64,000 bases of DNA, taken from positions 1,178,001 to 1,242,000 of the forward strand of contig JAPEIS010000009.1 of NCBI GenBank assembly GCA_029531795.1. The letters run 5' to 3'. Of this stretch, positions 10,801-22,748 are shown one piece after another. The notes beneath the pieces are model-generated. The model did no database searches. It saw nothing but the letters and a program-made list of their open reading frames with translations, and was not told the origin of the DNA. The DNA comes from Sclerotinia nivalis (lineage: Eukaryota > Ascomycota > Leotiomycetes > Helotiales > Sclerotiniaceae). The stretch's first letter is position 1. The number at the start of each line of letters is the position of its first letter. A program made the translations under genes and the position numbers.

Positions 10801-13800
10801 GTAGGCGAGCACTTTCCCTTTCACTCTTAAGAGCTGATTAATAATACCTTCATTGCTGGATCACCATTAAATACGCAATTGCTGACTTTCCAATGTTCCA
10901 GATATCCTCAGAGAATTTTGATTCTCTGAAGGCTTTTATCACCAATTTAAAATCCGCTGGTCTGCTTTGGCTTACAAAACCTTGTCAAATCGAATCTTCC
11001 GAGCCACAATACGCACAGATTCTTGGTCTCGCACGTGCTCTTCGCAATGAGCTTTCAGCGGACTTCGCGACCTTGGAAATTGACAATATCCAGAATCCTG
11101 CTACTCTTGACGGAATCTTAAATGTACTCTCGAAATTTCAGAGCCGTTCCAGGGAGCACGAAGTAGACCCTGAATTCGAGTATGCTATCAAAGATGGTGT
11201 AGTACACATTCCCCGCTTCCACTGGATCTCAATTCCGGATGAGCTTTGCTCAACCGCAAGCGACAGGGCTCAAAGCGTTTGGAAATTGGAAAGAAGGGGT
11301 CACTCAAGACCCTTCACTGGGCCCAAGAGAAAGAAGTCGAAGTGAAAGATGATGAAGTCTCTTTGGACGTCCGTGCTGTGGGGATGAATTTCAAGGTAAT
11401 TCCATCAATCTTTTCGATAATTCCCAACTAATGCTAATCAACCAGGACATACTCCATGCTATGGGTATCATTGATGAAGACAAATCCCAGAGCACTGGCC
11501 TTGGTGTTGAGTGCGCTGGCATAGTTACGCAAGTTGGCCCAAAGGTCACAAATTTAAAGATTGGAGATCGGGTTTTTGCCTGCACTGGCAACTCATATTC
11601 CACCAGTCTTAAGGCTTCCTCTGCTCTGTGCGCTAAGATTCCTGATAAATTAAGCTTCGTGGATGCTGCTACCATGCCGTGTGTGTATGGTACAGTCATA
11701 TATAGTCTCCAGGAAATGGCACGACTAGAAACTGATCAGGTCAGATGAATTCCAAGCAGGCCCGCCATTTGTTTAGCTGACGAATGATACAGACTGTTCT
11801 CATCCATTCTGCCTGTGGAGGTATCGGAATTGCAGCTATCCAGATCTGTCGCATGATTGGCGCGAAGGTTAGTACAGTACTCTCCTTTTCAAAAATGTCC
11901 CAATGTTTTCACATCGCTCGCTTACTTACAGAGAAAATAGATATACGTAACTGTAGGAAATGACGAAAAGGTGGAGTATCTGATGCGCACGTTTGATATA
12001 CCTCGAAACCACATCTTCAACTCCCGGAATGCGTCTTTCTTACCGGACCTCATGCGCGAGACCAATGGCAGAGGTGTGGACGTGGTTCTGAATTCACTTT
12101 CCGGGGATCTCCTCCACAGCTCCTGGGAATGTGTTGCAGAATATGGCAAGATGGTTGAGATTGGACAACGAGATTTTATCGGTCAAGGTCGACTCGCCAT
12201 GAATCCTTTCCTTCAAAACAGGTCGTTCTTAGGTGTAGATCTTGCCCGAATTTGTGTCGACCGGCCTTTGGTCATCAAAAGGTAAAGTCCTCTCCACAGG
12301 CCATTTTTCTTGACATGTTACTTATTGACAATCGTCTGATGAATAGATTGCTCGAAAATTGTATGCAATATTTCCGTCAAGGTGCTATTCAGCCTATTAG
12401 ACCCACCAAAGTCTTCGATGCTACCCAGATCGGTTAGTTCCTCATACAAAAGTTACCCATTTTTCATTGTAGAGTTCAGACCGTACTAACTGTGTCATCA
12501 GAGGAAGCTTTTCGCTACATGCAAAAGGGCCAACATATTGGAAAAATTGTCGTCAGTATGCCCGCAGACTCTTCGCAGCTGCCCACTTCCAATACCCATA
12601 GCCAGTTCTCCCTCCGCTCTGACGTTTCTTACTTACTGGTTGGTGGCTTGGGAGGATTGGGGCAATCGATTTCGACTTGGATGGTGGAAAATGGTGCAAG
12701 GCATCTCATCTATCTATCTAGGAGTGGAGGAAAGAGAGAGGAGGATATTGCCTTGGTTACTGAACTGAATGCTCAAGGTTGCATTGTGCAAACAATTGCT
12801 GGCAGCGTTGCAAATCTGGCCGATGTTCAACATGTTATCAGTGAAGCACAGCTCCCAATCGCTGGTATCATTCAAATGTCAATGGTCTTGAGGGTAAGGC
12901 CGTCCTCCTGTTTGTGATACCTGAAATGTAATTCTAACTCCATTCTAGGACACTGGATATCCCCAAATGACTCACAAAGATTGGGAAATTGTTCAAGCGC
13001 CAAAGGTTCAAGGCACTTGGAATCTTCACAATGCGTTTGTTTCGGTACCTCTCGACTTTTTTGTGCTCTTTAGTTCAGCATCAGGCCAATGGGGACAGTG
13101 GGGACAATCCAACTATGGCTCCGCCAGTACATTCTTGGATGCATTCAATCAATACCGCCACGGTAAAGGTCTATCCGCCTCTGTAATAGACGTTGGTGTC
13201 ATTGGCGATGTCGGTTATGTTAGCGAAAATCCGGCCATTTTACAACAGTTCAAGACAATCGGGGTGCAGATTATCCGAGAAACAGATCTTCTCGATACTC
13301 TGGAACTGGCCATTATCAAATCGAAAGTAAAACCTCAAGCGCCCAGCTCCCTGGCAGACGGCTACACGAGCGAAAGTCAGATCGGCTGCGGGTACAAGAT
13401 GACAATGCCAATCACCGCGGACAATAACCGTAGTGTCTGGAAACGTGATATCCGCATGAGCGTATTCCGGAATCTCGATAATAGCAATCTTGACGATAAT
13501 ACCACAAGTAACGAGGGGCTGAAAGAACTCCTCGTCGCAGTCTCCAACAGTCCTGGAATTCTGAAAGAATCATCTACCGTCACATTCCTAGCGCAAGAAA
13601 TTGGCAAAACCTTGTTCAGTTTCATGATGCGACCTGCTGCGGAGCTTGATATTCATCAGCCACTTAAAGCGCTTGGGGTTGATTCACTCGTGGCTATTGA
13701 GCTGAGAAATTGGTGTAGACAGAGGATTGGTGTGGAATTGACCGTGTTAGAGATCATGGGTGCAGCATCAATTGAGAGCCTAGGAAAGATAGCGGCGGAA

Positions 13801-13833
13801 GGTTTATTGGTTAAAATTGGTGCTGTAGAGTAG
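4834..13833 (+). CDS. Highly reducing type I polyketide synthase (KS-AT-DH-MT-ER-KR-ACP), 22 exons, one 2-nt frame break
   Basis: Iterative fungal PKS of about 2,476 residues once 2 nt near 11243 are discounted. Exons: 4834-4879, 4960-5403, 5515-5608, 5675-6123, 6251-6315, 6378-6392, 6482-6590, 6644-6756, 6805-7249, 7298-9109, 9261-10042, 10092-10188, 10244-10269, 10333-10386, 10486-10800, 10902-11395, 11446-11739, 11793-11867, 11941-12281, 12347-12432, 12502-12893, 12949-13833. KS: Cys in [11 protein letters not shown], His in ECHGTGTA and [22 protein letters not shown] and Ser in GHSSGE. DH: His in [10 protein letters not shown] (usual Gly is Lys), Asp in [18 protein letters not shown] and [31 protein letters not shown] and [28 protein letters not shown]. 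There is no thioesterase or reductive release domain, so release must occur in trans. The start ATG joins the KS frame only through an intron at 4880-4959. Product unknown. Confidence 0.92.
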
Positions 13834-14268
13834 TGCCTAGAAGAAAATTTCAATAGAAAGACTTTAGACTTCATCTGTTGAGCATATATCAAGCTCACCG
13901 TCTTTTATCTTTGGCACCAGAGCCTGAATTTATAGATTTGCCGAAGCTTATTTCTTTTCTTAAAGGATTGTCGAGTGCTCATGAATGCTGATGTTCACTA
14001 CAATTTGCCGGTTTGGAGCCCACGCAATGTACTCTAGACCTCGCCGTTTTGTCATATCGCATGACCAAGATGAAGTTTCAATGGATTACTCGAAGATCTA
14101 CCGCGTTGCAGTTAATTGATCATACTTTCTAGATTTGAGAATTGAACATTTCAACTTCCTCACTAATCACGGGCGAATTGAGATTCATCTTTGAAAGCTG
14201 TAATGGACTTTTTAATTTCTGCAAATAAATCCGTATAGGATGTCTAGAGAGGAATTGAGGTTTGGAAT
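13834..14268. other. Intergenic, 3' flanks of PKS and Ulp1-like locus
   Basis: About 430 bases between convergent genes; contains the presumed 3' UTRs. Nothing else seen. Confidence 0.55.
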
Positions 14269-16050
14269 TTAGACTTCCCTGAGAGTGAGATGGCTTGGAG
14301 TAATTTGTAAATCAATAGCACTCAGAGGTAGTTCGGATGAAGCGGACCTAGTAAGCGTTCCAAGGCATTTCTCAATGTTCTGCAACATATACAAACCACA
14401 CGAAACGCTGCCGGTTTGTTTAACGCTACTACCACGGGAAAACTTCCAGCCACTTCTAAAAGCAAACGGAAATCCTTCGATAATCATGAGTAGGGCTGCA
14501 GGAGGTGGTATAAACTCGAGTGCTTGTGTTTTCAAAGAGTCATATACCACACAACACTTCGTCTCCTTGTTCAAGAAAAAAACGATCCAGTGGCCGTCAA
14601 ATGAATTTTCCCCTAGAACGTGGAAAGGGATATTTATGTGTATGATCCCTCGCAACAAAGGCTCAACATTCGGTCCTTTCAATTCCCCCCGGAGCTTGGA
14701 TGGTTTGCTCAGATGCCACTTCATGGATTTATACCAATGAGTGGTGCAAATGACACTTTCAAGCCAGGTCGTACTCATAACCGCAGTAGGTCTCCAAGGT
14801 GAACAGCCTCTAGTTGATAGAACAATGTAGATAAGGGAAGTCCGCACAATAGATCCGTAACTTCGGGAAAAGGATTGGCTCTAGTATTTACCGGGACAGA
14901 GAACATTAGTATGGTTGCATTGATGGCATTATCATTTGAACGAGTTGGATCATTTGTATTGCGGCCAAACAACGCAAACTTGTAATCCCACCAGCCAATG
15001 TCGCTGCGTCTGGTGAAACTCTCTTATGAAGAGCTATTTCAGACCGTAGTGTTTTGTTCGTTGAGCCCATCGCAATCAAGTTACCGAGCTTTTCTGTGAT
15101 CACGCTACGCCGGCCACGTGTTGGCAATGGCCGGGATTTCTTCGACAACATCATTTCCACTTGCCCGTCGATTATAGGAAATTCTTGTGGAGATGAGATT
15201 CCTCTGATAGATACAGTGTTTGATATCTCTGTGCTCACTTTTGTATGATTTGCATGACGGGATTTGGAAGTGGCATTGGTAGATCCAGCCTTCTCGAAGT
15301 CATCGTCATTGTGGCTACCATATGCCGAGACATCAGGAGGAACAGATTCTTTGGGAGAATAATTTGTAGAATCAGAAGATCCACCATAGTTATGTATGGG
15401 AGTGTCGTAATCATATGAGTGATGTTGGTTCGGAATGTCATAACGCAACGTAGACGTCCGATCAAAGAATCGACCGTTGTGTCCGTTGTTTGAGAAGTTA
15501 GTTTGGTGGCCATTCATAGTTGTGGGTGACTCGAACTAAGTGATCTTTAAACGATCTTTTTCCCACAAATGAGGTCTAGCGGGTGAACAATCCAACGCTC
15601 ACCGAATTCTGCTTCGGTATGAGAGGAAGAGCCGACATCGAAGGATCAGAACGGTCAGGGACCCCGTAGCTCGAATATGCACCGTTTCCATTGAAATTAT
15701 GCATATAATACGATGGATTGAAGCCATCGTGGTGAAGACCAGGTACACGGCCACTTGCAAACATGCGTTGATCTTAGTTCCAGTTGTGATGATTATTCTC
15801 ATTGTAATATGGGACAAAGCCACCATGGGAGCCATGAGTTTGGTAGTTTCCTTCACCATCTCGGTCATCGTTCAAGTTCCGTGTATTATCATAGAACCAA
15901 CTTTCACCACCGTTCGTGCATGGGTGACTGCCACCCGTGATGACAAGAATGGGATGTAGATTTTGATTTGGTATCCGCTGTCCAGTATGTGCGCCACCTG
16001 CCACGATCATTCATCCGCAGATTCCGAGGATCTATTCCCATATCTTCCAT
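14269..16050 (-). CDS. Ulp1-like (C48) cysteine peptidase locus with low-complexity N-terminus; exon structure unresolved, possibly pseudogene
   Basis: The 3' part (14269-14820) encodes a Ulp1-type SUMO-protease fold: a lead-in around TTWLESVI, the His motif GHWIVFFL, the Asp motif VVYDSL and a Gln...Cys block QTGSVSCGLYML, in the order of the catalytic triad. Upstream exons encode Gly/Asn/His/Tyr-rich sequence (15774-16010 and 15576-15764) joined by a good intron (donor GTGAGC at about 15608, acceptor TTAG at about 15535) to a frame running 15535 to about 14906. A candidate start is ATG 16048-16050 (MEDMGIDPRNLRMND). Between 14906 and 14800 no clean splice links the upstream frame to the peptidase frame, and TAA/TGA stops intervene. 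It may be a complex intron set or a decaying gene. Ulp1-type domains occur both in host deSUMOylases and in some transposons; I see no transposase or terminal repeats here. Confidence 0.55.
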
Positions 16051-16761
16051 GGTTTATGATGGGTATCAATGTTGGAAAAATGGTGTAGTGTCGCTTTAAA
16101 CTGAGACTGATGCCAAGTTGGTTATCATGATTATTAGACGACTGTCTGGATACCATAAACTACGCAATTGTTAGTGAATGTTGCACACTGAGCAGGCAGC
16201 GCGTGGAGATTCCGTAACATGACGATTCAGACGAACAGAATAAGCAGAGACAATTTTCTCGAACCAAAACTACCAAAATGAATGTAAACAAGAATTACGA
16301 ACCTGTGAGCGATACCTGTACTCTTTTCACTTTCCTATCGGACTTGCAGATTGTTTGATTAGAGTCCTATGTTTATCACCATATCAATCAATGTAACCAA
16401 ATGGAAATTAGAAATACCTTTTAATTGGACGAGGAACTTGCTGAGGATTTATTGTATTGTCAATATAATGGAGGTTGTTTGTAGTTGTGATCTGAAAGGG
16501 ATATTGTTGTAGGTGTAAAGAATATGAAGAAGATTGATCCATCATTATCTTCTGAGTGAAATTATATATATCCTATATTCTCACTAGAGTCGCACCTTCC
16601 ATATTATCGCCTTAAGAATCAACAAAGTGAATAAGAAATGTTCAATTTGTCAATTCACTTTTATAATTCATCCAATCATACATTCACAACTTCATTCCAT
16701 AAGGGGGAAAGTGTGACACGAAGTACTGGAGTTTAAACAATACACAACTTGTAACTTGAGA
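16051..16761. other. Intergenic, no gene seen
   Basis: About 700 bases upstream of the Ulp1-like locus and downstream of the Myb gene. Possible 5' UTR exons of the former; no coding signal recognised. Confidence 0.5.
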
Positions 16762-17417
16762 CTAATTCCAAGGTTGGTGGTCGATCGATCGATTCGGAAA
16801 TACAGACTCTCTGATAACTTTCCAGCTCGTGTTGTTATCTGTTACTGCGAAAATCAATTGGACGTCTTGCTCATTTGTCCACTCACTCCGGCCCAGCGAC
16901 GGATCGAGACACTGTTGCCATCTCTTTGCACATTCTGAAAGTATGTCAGTCCAGTTTCAAGCAGCCAATTTAACTATTTATAAATAGTCCTGTACCTACG
17001 ATCTGGATTTCTGGTCCCTGGGCCTACTACCTCCGCAACTCGAACCCATTGGCTGCCATACTTTTGTACGCCTTCCACCAGTCGTTCATCCTCACCTGCT
17101 GTCCAAAATCCCTTCTTTGTACCTGTCAATTTGTACCACCGCTTACGACAGTCCCTATTGTTGCGGTTCGGAATGGCATTTGACACAGTGCCCAAGCTAA
17201 TACCCGTGGGTGAATCAAGCTGCTCTTTTGTTTTTTCGAGTAGCACGACGTCTTCTTGAAACATCCAACGCCGCTGACTACGTCGCATTGTTGAACTTGG
17301 ATGGATCTTTACCGATTGTGTAAGACGAGAGTGAGATGAAGGCTCTCGTAGTGACTGGGGCTTGATGGTGATGGATGTTTGGACCGTTGGTTCCTTGATG
17401 CTGCATTTTCTCCTCAT
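16762..17417 (-). CDS. Three-repeat Myb/SANT DNA-binding protein, 2 exons
   Basis: A 196-residue protein with three tandem Myb repeats, so probably a sequence-specific DNA-binding protein acting in the nucleus; targets unknown. Exon 1 is 17000-17417 and exon 2 is 16762-16934. The intron (donor GTAGGT, acceptor TTTCAG) joins NPD to QCAKRWQQCLDP, a textbook recognition-helix ending, which confirms the splice. Repeat 1 runs from RRWMFQEDVVLLE to NRDCRKRWYKL. Repeat 2 runs from GFWTAGEDERLVEGVQKYG to QCAKRWQQCLDP. Repeat 3 starts SEWTNEQDVQLIFAV and is cut short by the stop after RSIDHQPWN, where a complete repeat would continue through CxxRW. The truncated third repeat could reflect a further unrecognised intron. 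No other domain is present. Confidence 0.85.
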
Positions 17418-19798
17418 AAGTAATGAATTACGAAAGTGCAGCGTTGAAAGTCTGCCATCAGCTATCTTTTTACAAGGTAAAATTTATTAATGTTCCAACG
17501 ACATTTCAGTCGCATTCCGTCGGACGTAAAAAAGCTACTTTCGAATATTCTGGTATTACTCCTAAAGGGGTGATGCATGTCTACAGACACGCACTCTTTC
17601 TTCGGCACGTTCGGGGGGAAATTATAGAGAGATTTGCATATCTTTCTCAATATCTACATTTAATTGTAGGATATCGCTCACTGTCAGTGGTCAGTCCCTA
17701 CCGCGCAAGCCAAGCGGGAACGAGGATAATTCTTTAATCGTATGGTGTTCTCCTGAGGCAATTTTAGGCTCTTGGCATCTTCAAGGGCTGTTCAAGGGTC
17801 ACATATCGAAGCTTAACATAGTGCATCGATACTGTTCATTGCTACAGTAAAATTAACATTGCAACTCTGGATATAGGAAGCGGATCTCGGTCACTCAAAA
17901 CTCAAGCAAACAGCAAGTCCTGACCCATGTGCACACTTGTACGTCAGATAATGAATCATCCCTCCTTCCTCATATGCACTAAGATGATTTTCCGTGCCGG
18001 TAGTTTCCATCTAGATCTTACGTGGTACGGGAACCGCATATCAAAATAGCTAAATGAAAATAAACGCGGGTTACGACAACTACATTTGTCAGAGATCACA
18101 TAAGGCCCGTCCTAATTAAACAACTCCCTACACAAATATTGTACCAGGAATCTTCACGTTTGGTTCCAAGCTATACATACCAAGAAATTGACGTAAAACC
18201 TCTACCGTTGAGCAAACGTCCAGCAAACAACATTCGCAAAAGACAGAGGCTCTGACGAAAAGAGGCATACTAAATTAAACCACCTAGCACTTGCTTACCA
18301 TATATGATAGGATATATCGATACCAGATGGCACCCCACACAATTCCCTTGCTGAAAACGTGCTTCGTCACCGAAAAATCGCTAGGAGATACGATGCCGAG
18401 ATTGATCATCCCTAATATTGACATCGACGGCCTTATCGGCAAGCCGCATCTTAATTTGGCAGAGGGCCCTGCATTGAAATTCTCAGATGTTCGATTCGCG
18501 AGGTTAAAGACTTGGAGAGACAGCATTTTATGTAGAATATACGGATATAGGTTTAAGGAAAATAATCCTATCAAGCTTTTGTAATATCTATAGTCTAATG
18601 TAGCGATCAAGACAACGAATTCGCCACTTGGTGTACTATAGGTCGTATTCGTAAAGACTGAGAGTTCAACTTAAAGCTAATTTCTAAATACTCTCAATCC
18701 CTTAGATATACTTTTCTTGGAGCGCCTGTAGAACTTTTATGTCCAGAAGTATAATAGTATTCTGAATTACAAGTTATGTAATTATGAATGAATTTAATTA
18801 CGAAGACCTGATGTCCAACTATAATGATGCTATTCATCGATTTCCAGATCAGCCGATTTATACGATTGCGATGCTTAAGCTTACTACAGGATCGTCGTGG
18901 TATATTGTTACCATGAGGCTAGACATGTATCACACACGCCCTGCACCAAAACATATTCAAGTAAAATGAACTCTAAACTTCCCGTCACGTCAGGCTCTCA
19001 GATTTGCAGTCTAACATTCCGAAAGAAACTCGACACTCATTAACGCAGCACACTAGGTAGATACACTCAGCACTACTAGGTATGTATCATGCAAACAATC
19101 ATCCTGCACGACAGCCCCAAGCGCAAAAGACGAGCGAATGAACATATGCAGGGTCTCCATTTCTTCGCACCTTGGGGAAGGAGACTAGACTTGGAACTTA
19201 CTAACGAAGATTTATCTCCGTCGGTGTAGTCGCTGAAAGTGTAGACTCCACCTTGGGCAGGCTATGATCCAAACTCGGAACGAAGATCGGCTCCAGGGAC
19301 TTCCCCGCGATGGGACCTCCGGACACTCTCACCTGGACTCTTTTATCTCATTATTCAGACCAAACTGTCCCATTTACAAGGAATTTGTTTAGCAGGTCGG
19401 TTGGAATTCACAGTACTAAGATCAAGGTCTAAATGTATAATATATAAAATTGATATAATTCGGGCTTGACTATCCCAGAGTGCGAGGCAATAGTGGGTTT
19501 GGGGTGGTTGGAGTGGTTTGGGGCCGCGATCCTGAGGTAGTGTGCTTAATGCCATATGACTTCAAAACTTGAATGAAGTCTAAACCTTTCTTCCATAGCT
19601 TTTGGTTTCATCAATGAAATTGACCTAATATTCTTATCATCTTCCACTTCTACCCCTTGCATTATAACTCTAGCAGAGTGTTGTTTCCGCAGAGGTGTTG
19701 AGATTAGGGGGAGGTTGTTGTTCGAGTTCAAAAGCCCGTGACAATGAAATTGGTTAAGCACAAAACAAGAACCCCAACCGAAATTTCCTCTCGTTCCA
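17418..19798. other. Intergenic, 2.4 kb without a recognised gene
   Basis: Upstream of the Myb gene. Open frames of 60-108 codons exist on both strands (for example around 18284-18610) but overlap one another and lack domains, so I treat them as chance. Confidence 0.5.
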
Positions 19799-20365
19799 TT
19801 ACAATTTCTCCTTCGGTCTATTTAATCCGACCCATAGACCTTCAGCTTTTGCCAAAACAAATCCCGAAGCATCCTTCACTGTTGCATGAAGCAAAACTTT
19901 CCGGCCATTCATTTCCTTAAATAAAGCACTGACCAACACGGTCTGCGGTGTGGTGATTGGCCCCAAATAGGTTACATTCAAATTTGCCGCGACATTCATA
20001 CCTATGTCCGGGATTCCGCCCCACCGTTTATTCAATACCATCACACTGCCCATCATCTCATCCATAACAGTAGCAACCACACCTCCATGGACTATATTTG
20101 GATAGCCATTAAGACCATTCCCAAAGGTTATGAAGGCATTGACCTGTTTGATGAGGGTAGAGTCGGCATCGGGTTTGTTGTAAAATGTCAACCAGTGGCT
20201 AATGGTATCAGGGGTTTTCATCGTCGCGGCCAAGAGGGAATCGGAGGTGTCGTCTTTATACTCCCGCATCCACGAAGGGAGTATGATGACATTAGAATCA
20301 GTCAGGAGTTCTGAACACCAGGGAATCGAGTGGAAATAAGCTTTCTCTGCCTCCATGGCGTTCAT
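19799..20365 (-). CDS. Hotdog-fold thioesterase (PaaI/4HBT type)
   Basis: Single-exon protein of 188 residues. The motif NGYPNIVHGGVVATVMDEMM (residues about 86-105, His93-Gly-Gly and Asp102) is the hallmark of the PaaI/4HBT acyl-CoA thioesterase superfamily, and the downstream strands NVTYLGPI, VLVSALFKEMNGRKVLLHATV and FVLAKAEGLWVGL complete the fold. Such enzymes hydrolyse acyl thioesters, usually acyl-CoA and sometimes carrier-bound acyl groups. The usual family length is 130-190. The first of two in-frame ATGs (MNAMEAEK) is taken as start. It sits about 6 kb from a PKS that has no release domain. A role in product release is possible but supported only by proximity. Confidence 0.88.
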   Translation of the reverse strand: MNAMEAEKAYFHSIPWCSELLTDSNVIILPSWMREYKDDTSDSLLAATMKTPDTISHWLTFYNKPDADSTLIKQVNAFITFGNGLNGYPNIVHGGVVATVMDEMMGSVMVLNKRWGGIPDIGMNVAANLNVTYLGPITTPQTVLVSALFKEMNGRKVLLHATVKDASGFVLAKAEGLWVGLNRPKEKL

Positions 20366-22740
20366 TGTGATAGATTCAGGTGTAGGTCAAGAGGTGTATC
20401 GGGGCTTCGTCTTCTAGCTTTGCATGTGCTATCCGAGAGGTTGAATTTGATAAGAATGTGGAGCACAAAACAAGGATTCGAAGGAAGATGGTGAGTTTAG
20501 TGAATTAAGTAGATTCCACGGTGCGATACTGAGAAGATATAGTAGAAATAAGCTAAGAGAGTAAGTACGGTAAGGGTTCAGATTCGAAGTAATTATTTGT
20601 TGGCCAAATTGTTAGTCAAAAAATCTCGATTCGTCCGGTTATGCGGAGTGGAGGTATTTGGCCTAAGTTTTGTCTCACCGACACCGCCGTGCCCATGACC
20701 GTCAAGAACATATCATACCTATATCGAAAGATCGATCAATCATAGGAATCTTCAAATGTTTTGAGTAGAAATGTCCGTACGTGTTTGAACAGCCATAATT
20801 TAACCGTCACCCCAATCTAGAGATTGGCTTCCGAGAACGTGATGTTCAAGTTGCCGGTCAACTGGTAGTATAATCCTTGCTCTCTCCGGCGGGATGACAA
20901 AAATTTACCCCACAATGGGCAGTGGGCTTATTCTTTAGGGAGGTGGCAGAGCATTTTTGAAAATAGCACCTCAATCAACGACCCGTATATAACATCGAAA
21001 ACCATTCGTCATGGAGTCTTCCCATTCCCTCGGCTGCCACATCCGAATAACGAAAAGATCGGATTTCTCGCATCCAAACATAATAATGGAGCAGAAACAC
21101 TTCCAACTCAATGGGCCACCAATGATTTTGAAATAACTCCTATCGAAGTATCCATGCGCATACTCAGGAGGTTACTTGAGCCGCCAAATAGATACTCAAC
21201 TCTCCATTGAGTAATACCACACACCGTACTCCCTGCCATCGAAGACGATCGATTCGTTATCCGCGTTTCAGAAGACTGCATACAACATCACATTAGACTT
21301 GCAGCAGACGGAGTCGCCTCTTGCAGCATGACATACGGCGGTTAGAGCAACATGGGAGACACAATGGATGAACACCAAAAGCTAGCCAGGTGGCGAAGGA
21401 CCAAATCCGAGGGAGAACGTGGTGGGTGAGATTGGATTTTTGGACACATCCACGCCAGCTTTCCGATCACCGAGACCACTAGCTTTCTCTCATATAGCTT
21501 AGAAAGAGCTCTCGTCAAAGCTTCATACCAGCAGTCCTCCACGATTTGCGATCGAGACGGATCCCAGAAGCTATTTCTCAGGAAATGTGCCATATTCATC
21601 AGACAAAGAGAAATATATTCAGAAGAACCGAGGCGAATACATAAGGCTCACTGGTCTTCCCGTCTCATACCTCTTTTACAGTATAAAGTACAATCGTCAA
21701 CACGAAAGCGATGGGATAAATAGATGGCATAGAAGTCGCAGTGCCAAACGAGTAAAAGTGGTGGCGGAACTACAAACTCGAAAGACCATCCAAGAAGGGG
21801 CAGAAGCACTTGAATCAATCCTCCCAAATCCGACTCAACAAAATTCGAACTCATCCACTTCACTCGCTGGCCCCAAAGACATAAGAATTTCGATACGGGA
21901 TAGTGGATAGCGCGTAAAAAGAGCGACACGCACAAATATGCCATCCCCTCAATATGAAATAGCAGTTTGAGAGGATTTCAAGAACAGTATTAAGGATTTG
22001 GATTATTGTGGGCAGTTAAAGAGGCAGATGCAACAACAAAAATAATAGCACTAACCCCTAATCACAAGCTAATGCAAAATCACAGAAGACTAAGGTAACA
22101 CATATCAGCGATCATAACAAAACTTTGAACAAAGGAAATAGCTCTTCGGGCCACCCATTCCAAAGCAAAGCTGCGGATTCATCACTGTTCTGTCTTTATC
22201 AGGAAGGTTTCCAGACGATCTAGGGCATAGTCACAACATGCAGAGAAATGCAAGGAGAGAACTAGACTATACGACGAATCCTCAACAGGATGACTCCACG
22301 ATCATCATGCAGAATTATACGCACAACAAGAAAGCCACAAAGCTACTAGTACGGCCTCCCCTACTAGGTCGATTTAGCTACATATGAGAGGTTCTGGGCA
22401 AGATGTAGGTGAATTAGATCAGGTATGTGTAATACCCACAAGCCATCGATACGGCGAACTGGTTGGTGAGAAATTTTATCTACGACGGGAGTTTTGTCTT
22501 TTAGGTTGAGGGAGAATCGTAGGCCTTTAGATTAGTTAGCTCCGGTCTGGTCGGGGAATACACTGTTGCGGTTATTAAACTAGTGGAGAACGTTCCTTTT
22601 AGATATATAATCGCTGATGCCAGCATGGTGTTGCCATTCCTAGTGTACATAGTTAGTTTCTGACATCAATTTCCCGGGGGTGAAATCAGTTACGAAATTT
22701 GCCTCGTCAGGAACTATGAAATCATTTTGTCCTCCTGTGT
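20366..22740. other. Intergenic, gene-poor
   Basis: About 2.4 kb. The minus-strand frame at 21342-21599 has a protein-like composition (...YEALTRALSKLYERK...) and could be a scrap of a decayed gene, but I recognise no family. Nothing else seen. Confidence 0.45.
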
Positions 22741-22748
22741 CACTATTC

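Noticed and set aside
11197..11243. 47-nt GT-AG intron that would remove the PKS frame break
   Set aside because: It would delete the conserved HIPRFHW segment that precedes the ER domain and has no good branch site; a 2-nt frame break is more likely.
14269..16050. Complete DNA transposon around the Ulp1-like domain
   Set aside because: No transposase domain, terminal inverted repeats or target-site duplication could be found by reading.
18284..18610. Overlapping 97- and 108-codon frames on opposite strands
   Set aside because: Mirror each other without domain or conservation signal.
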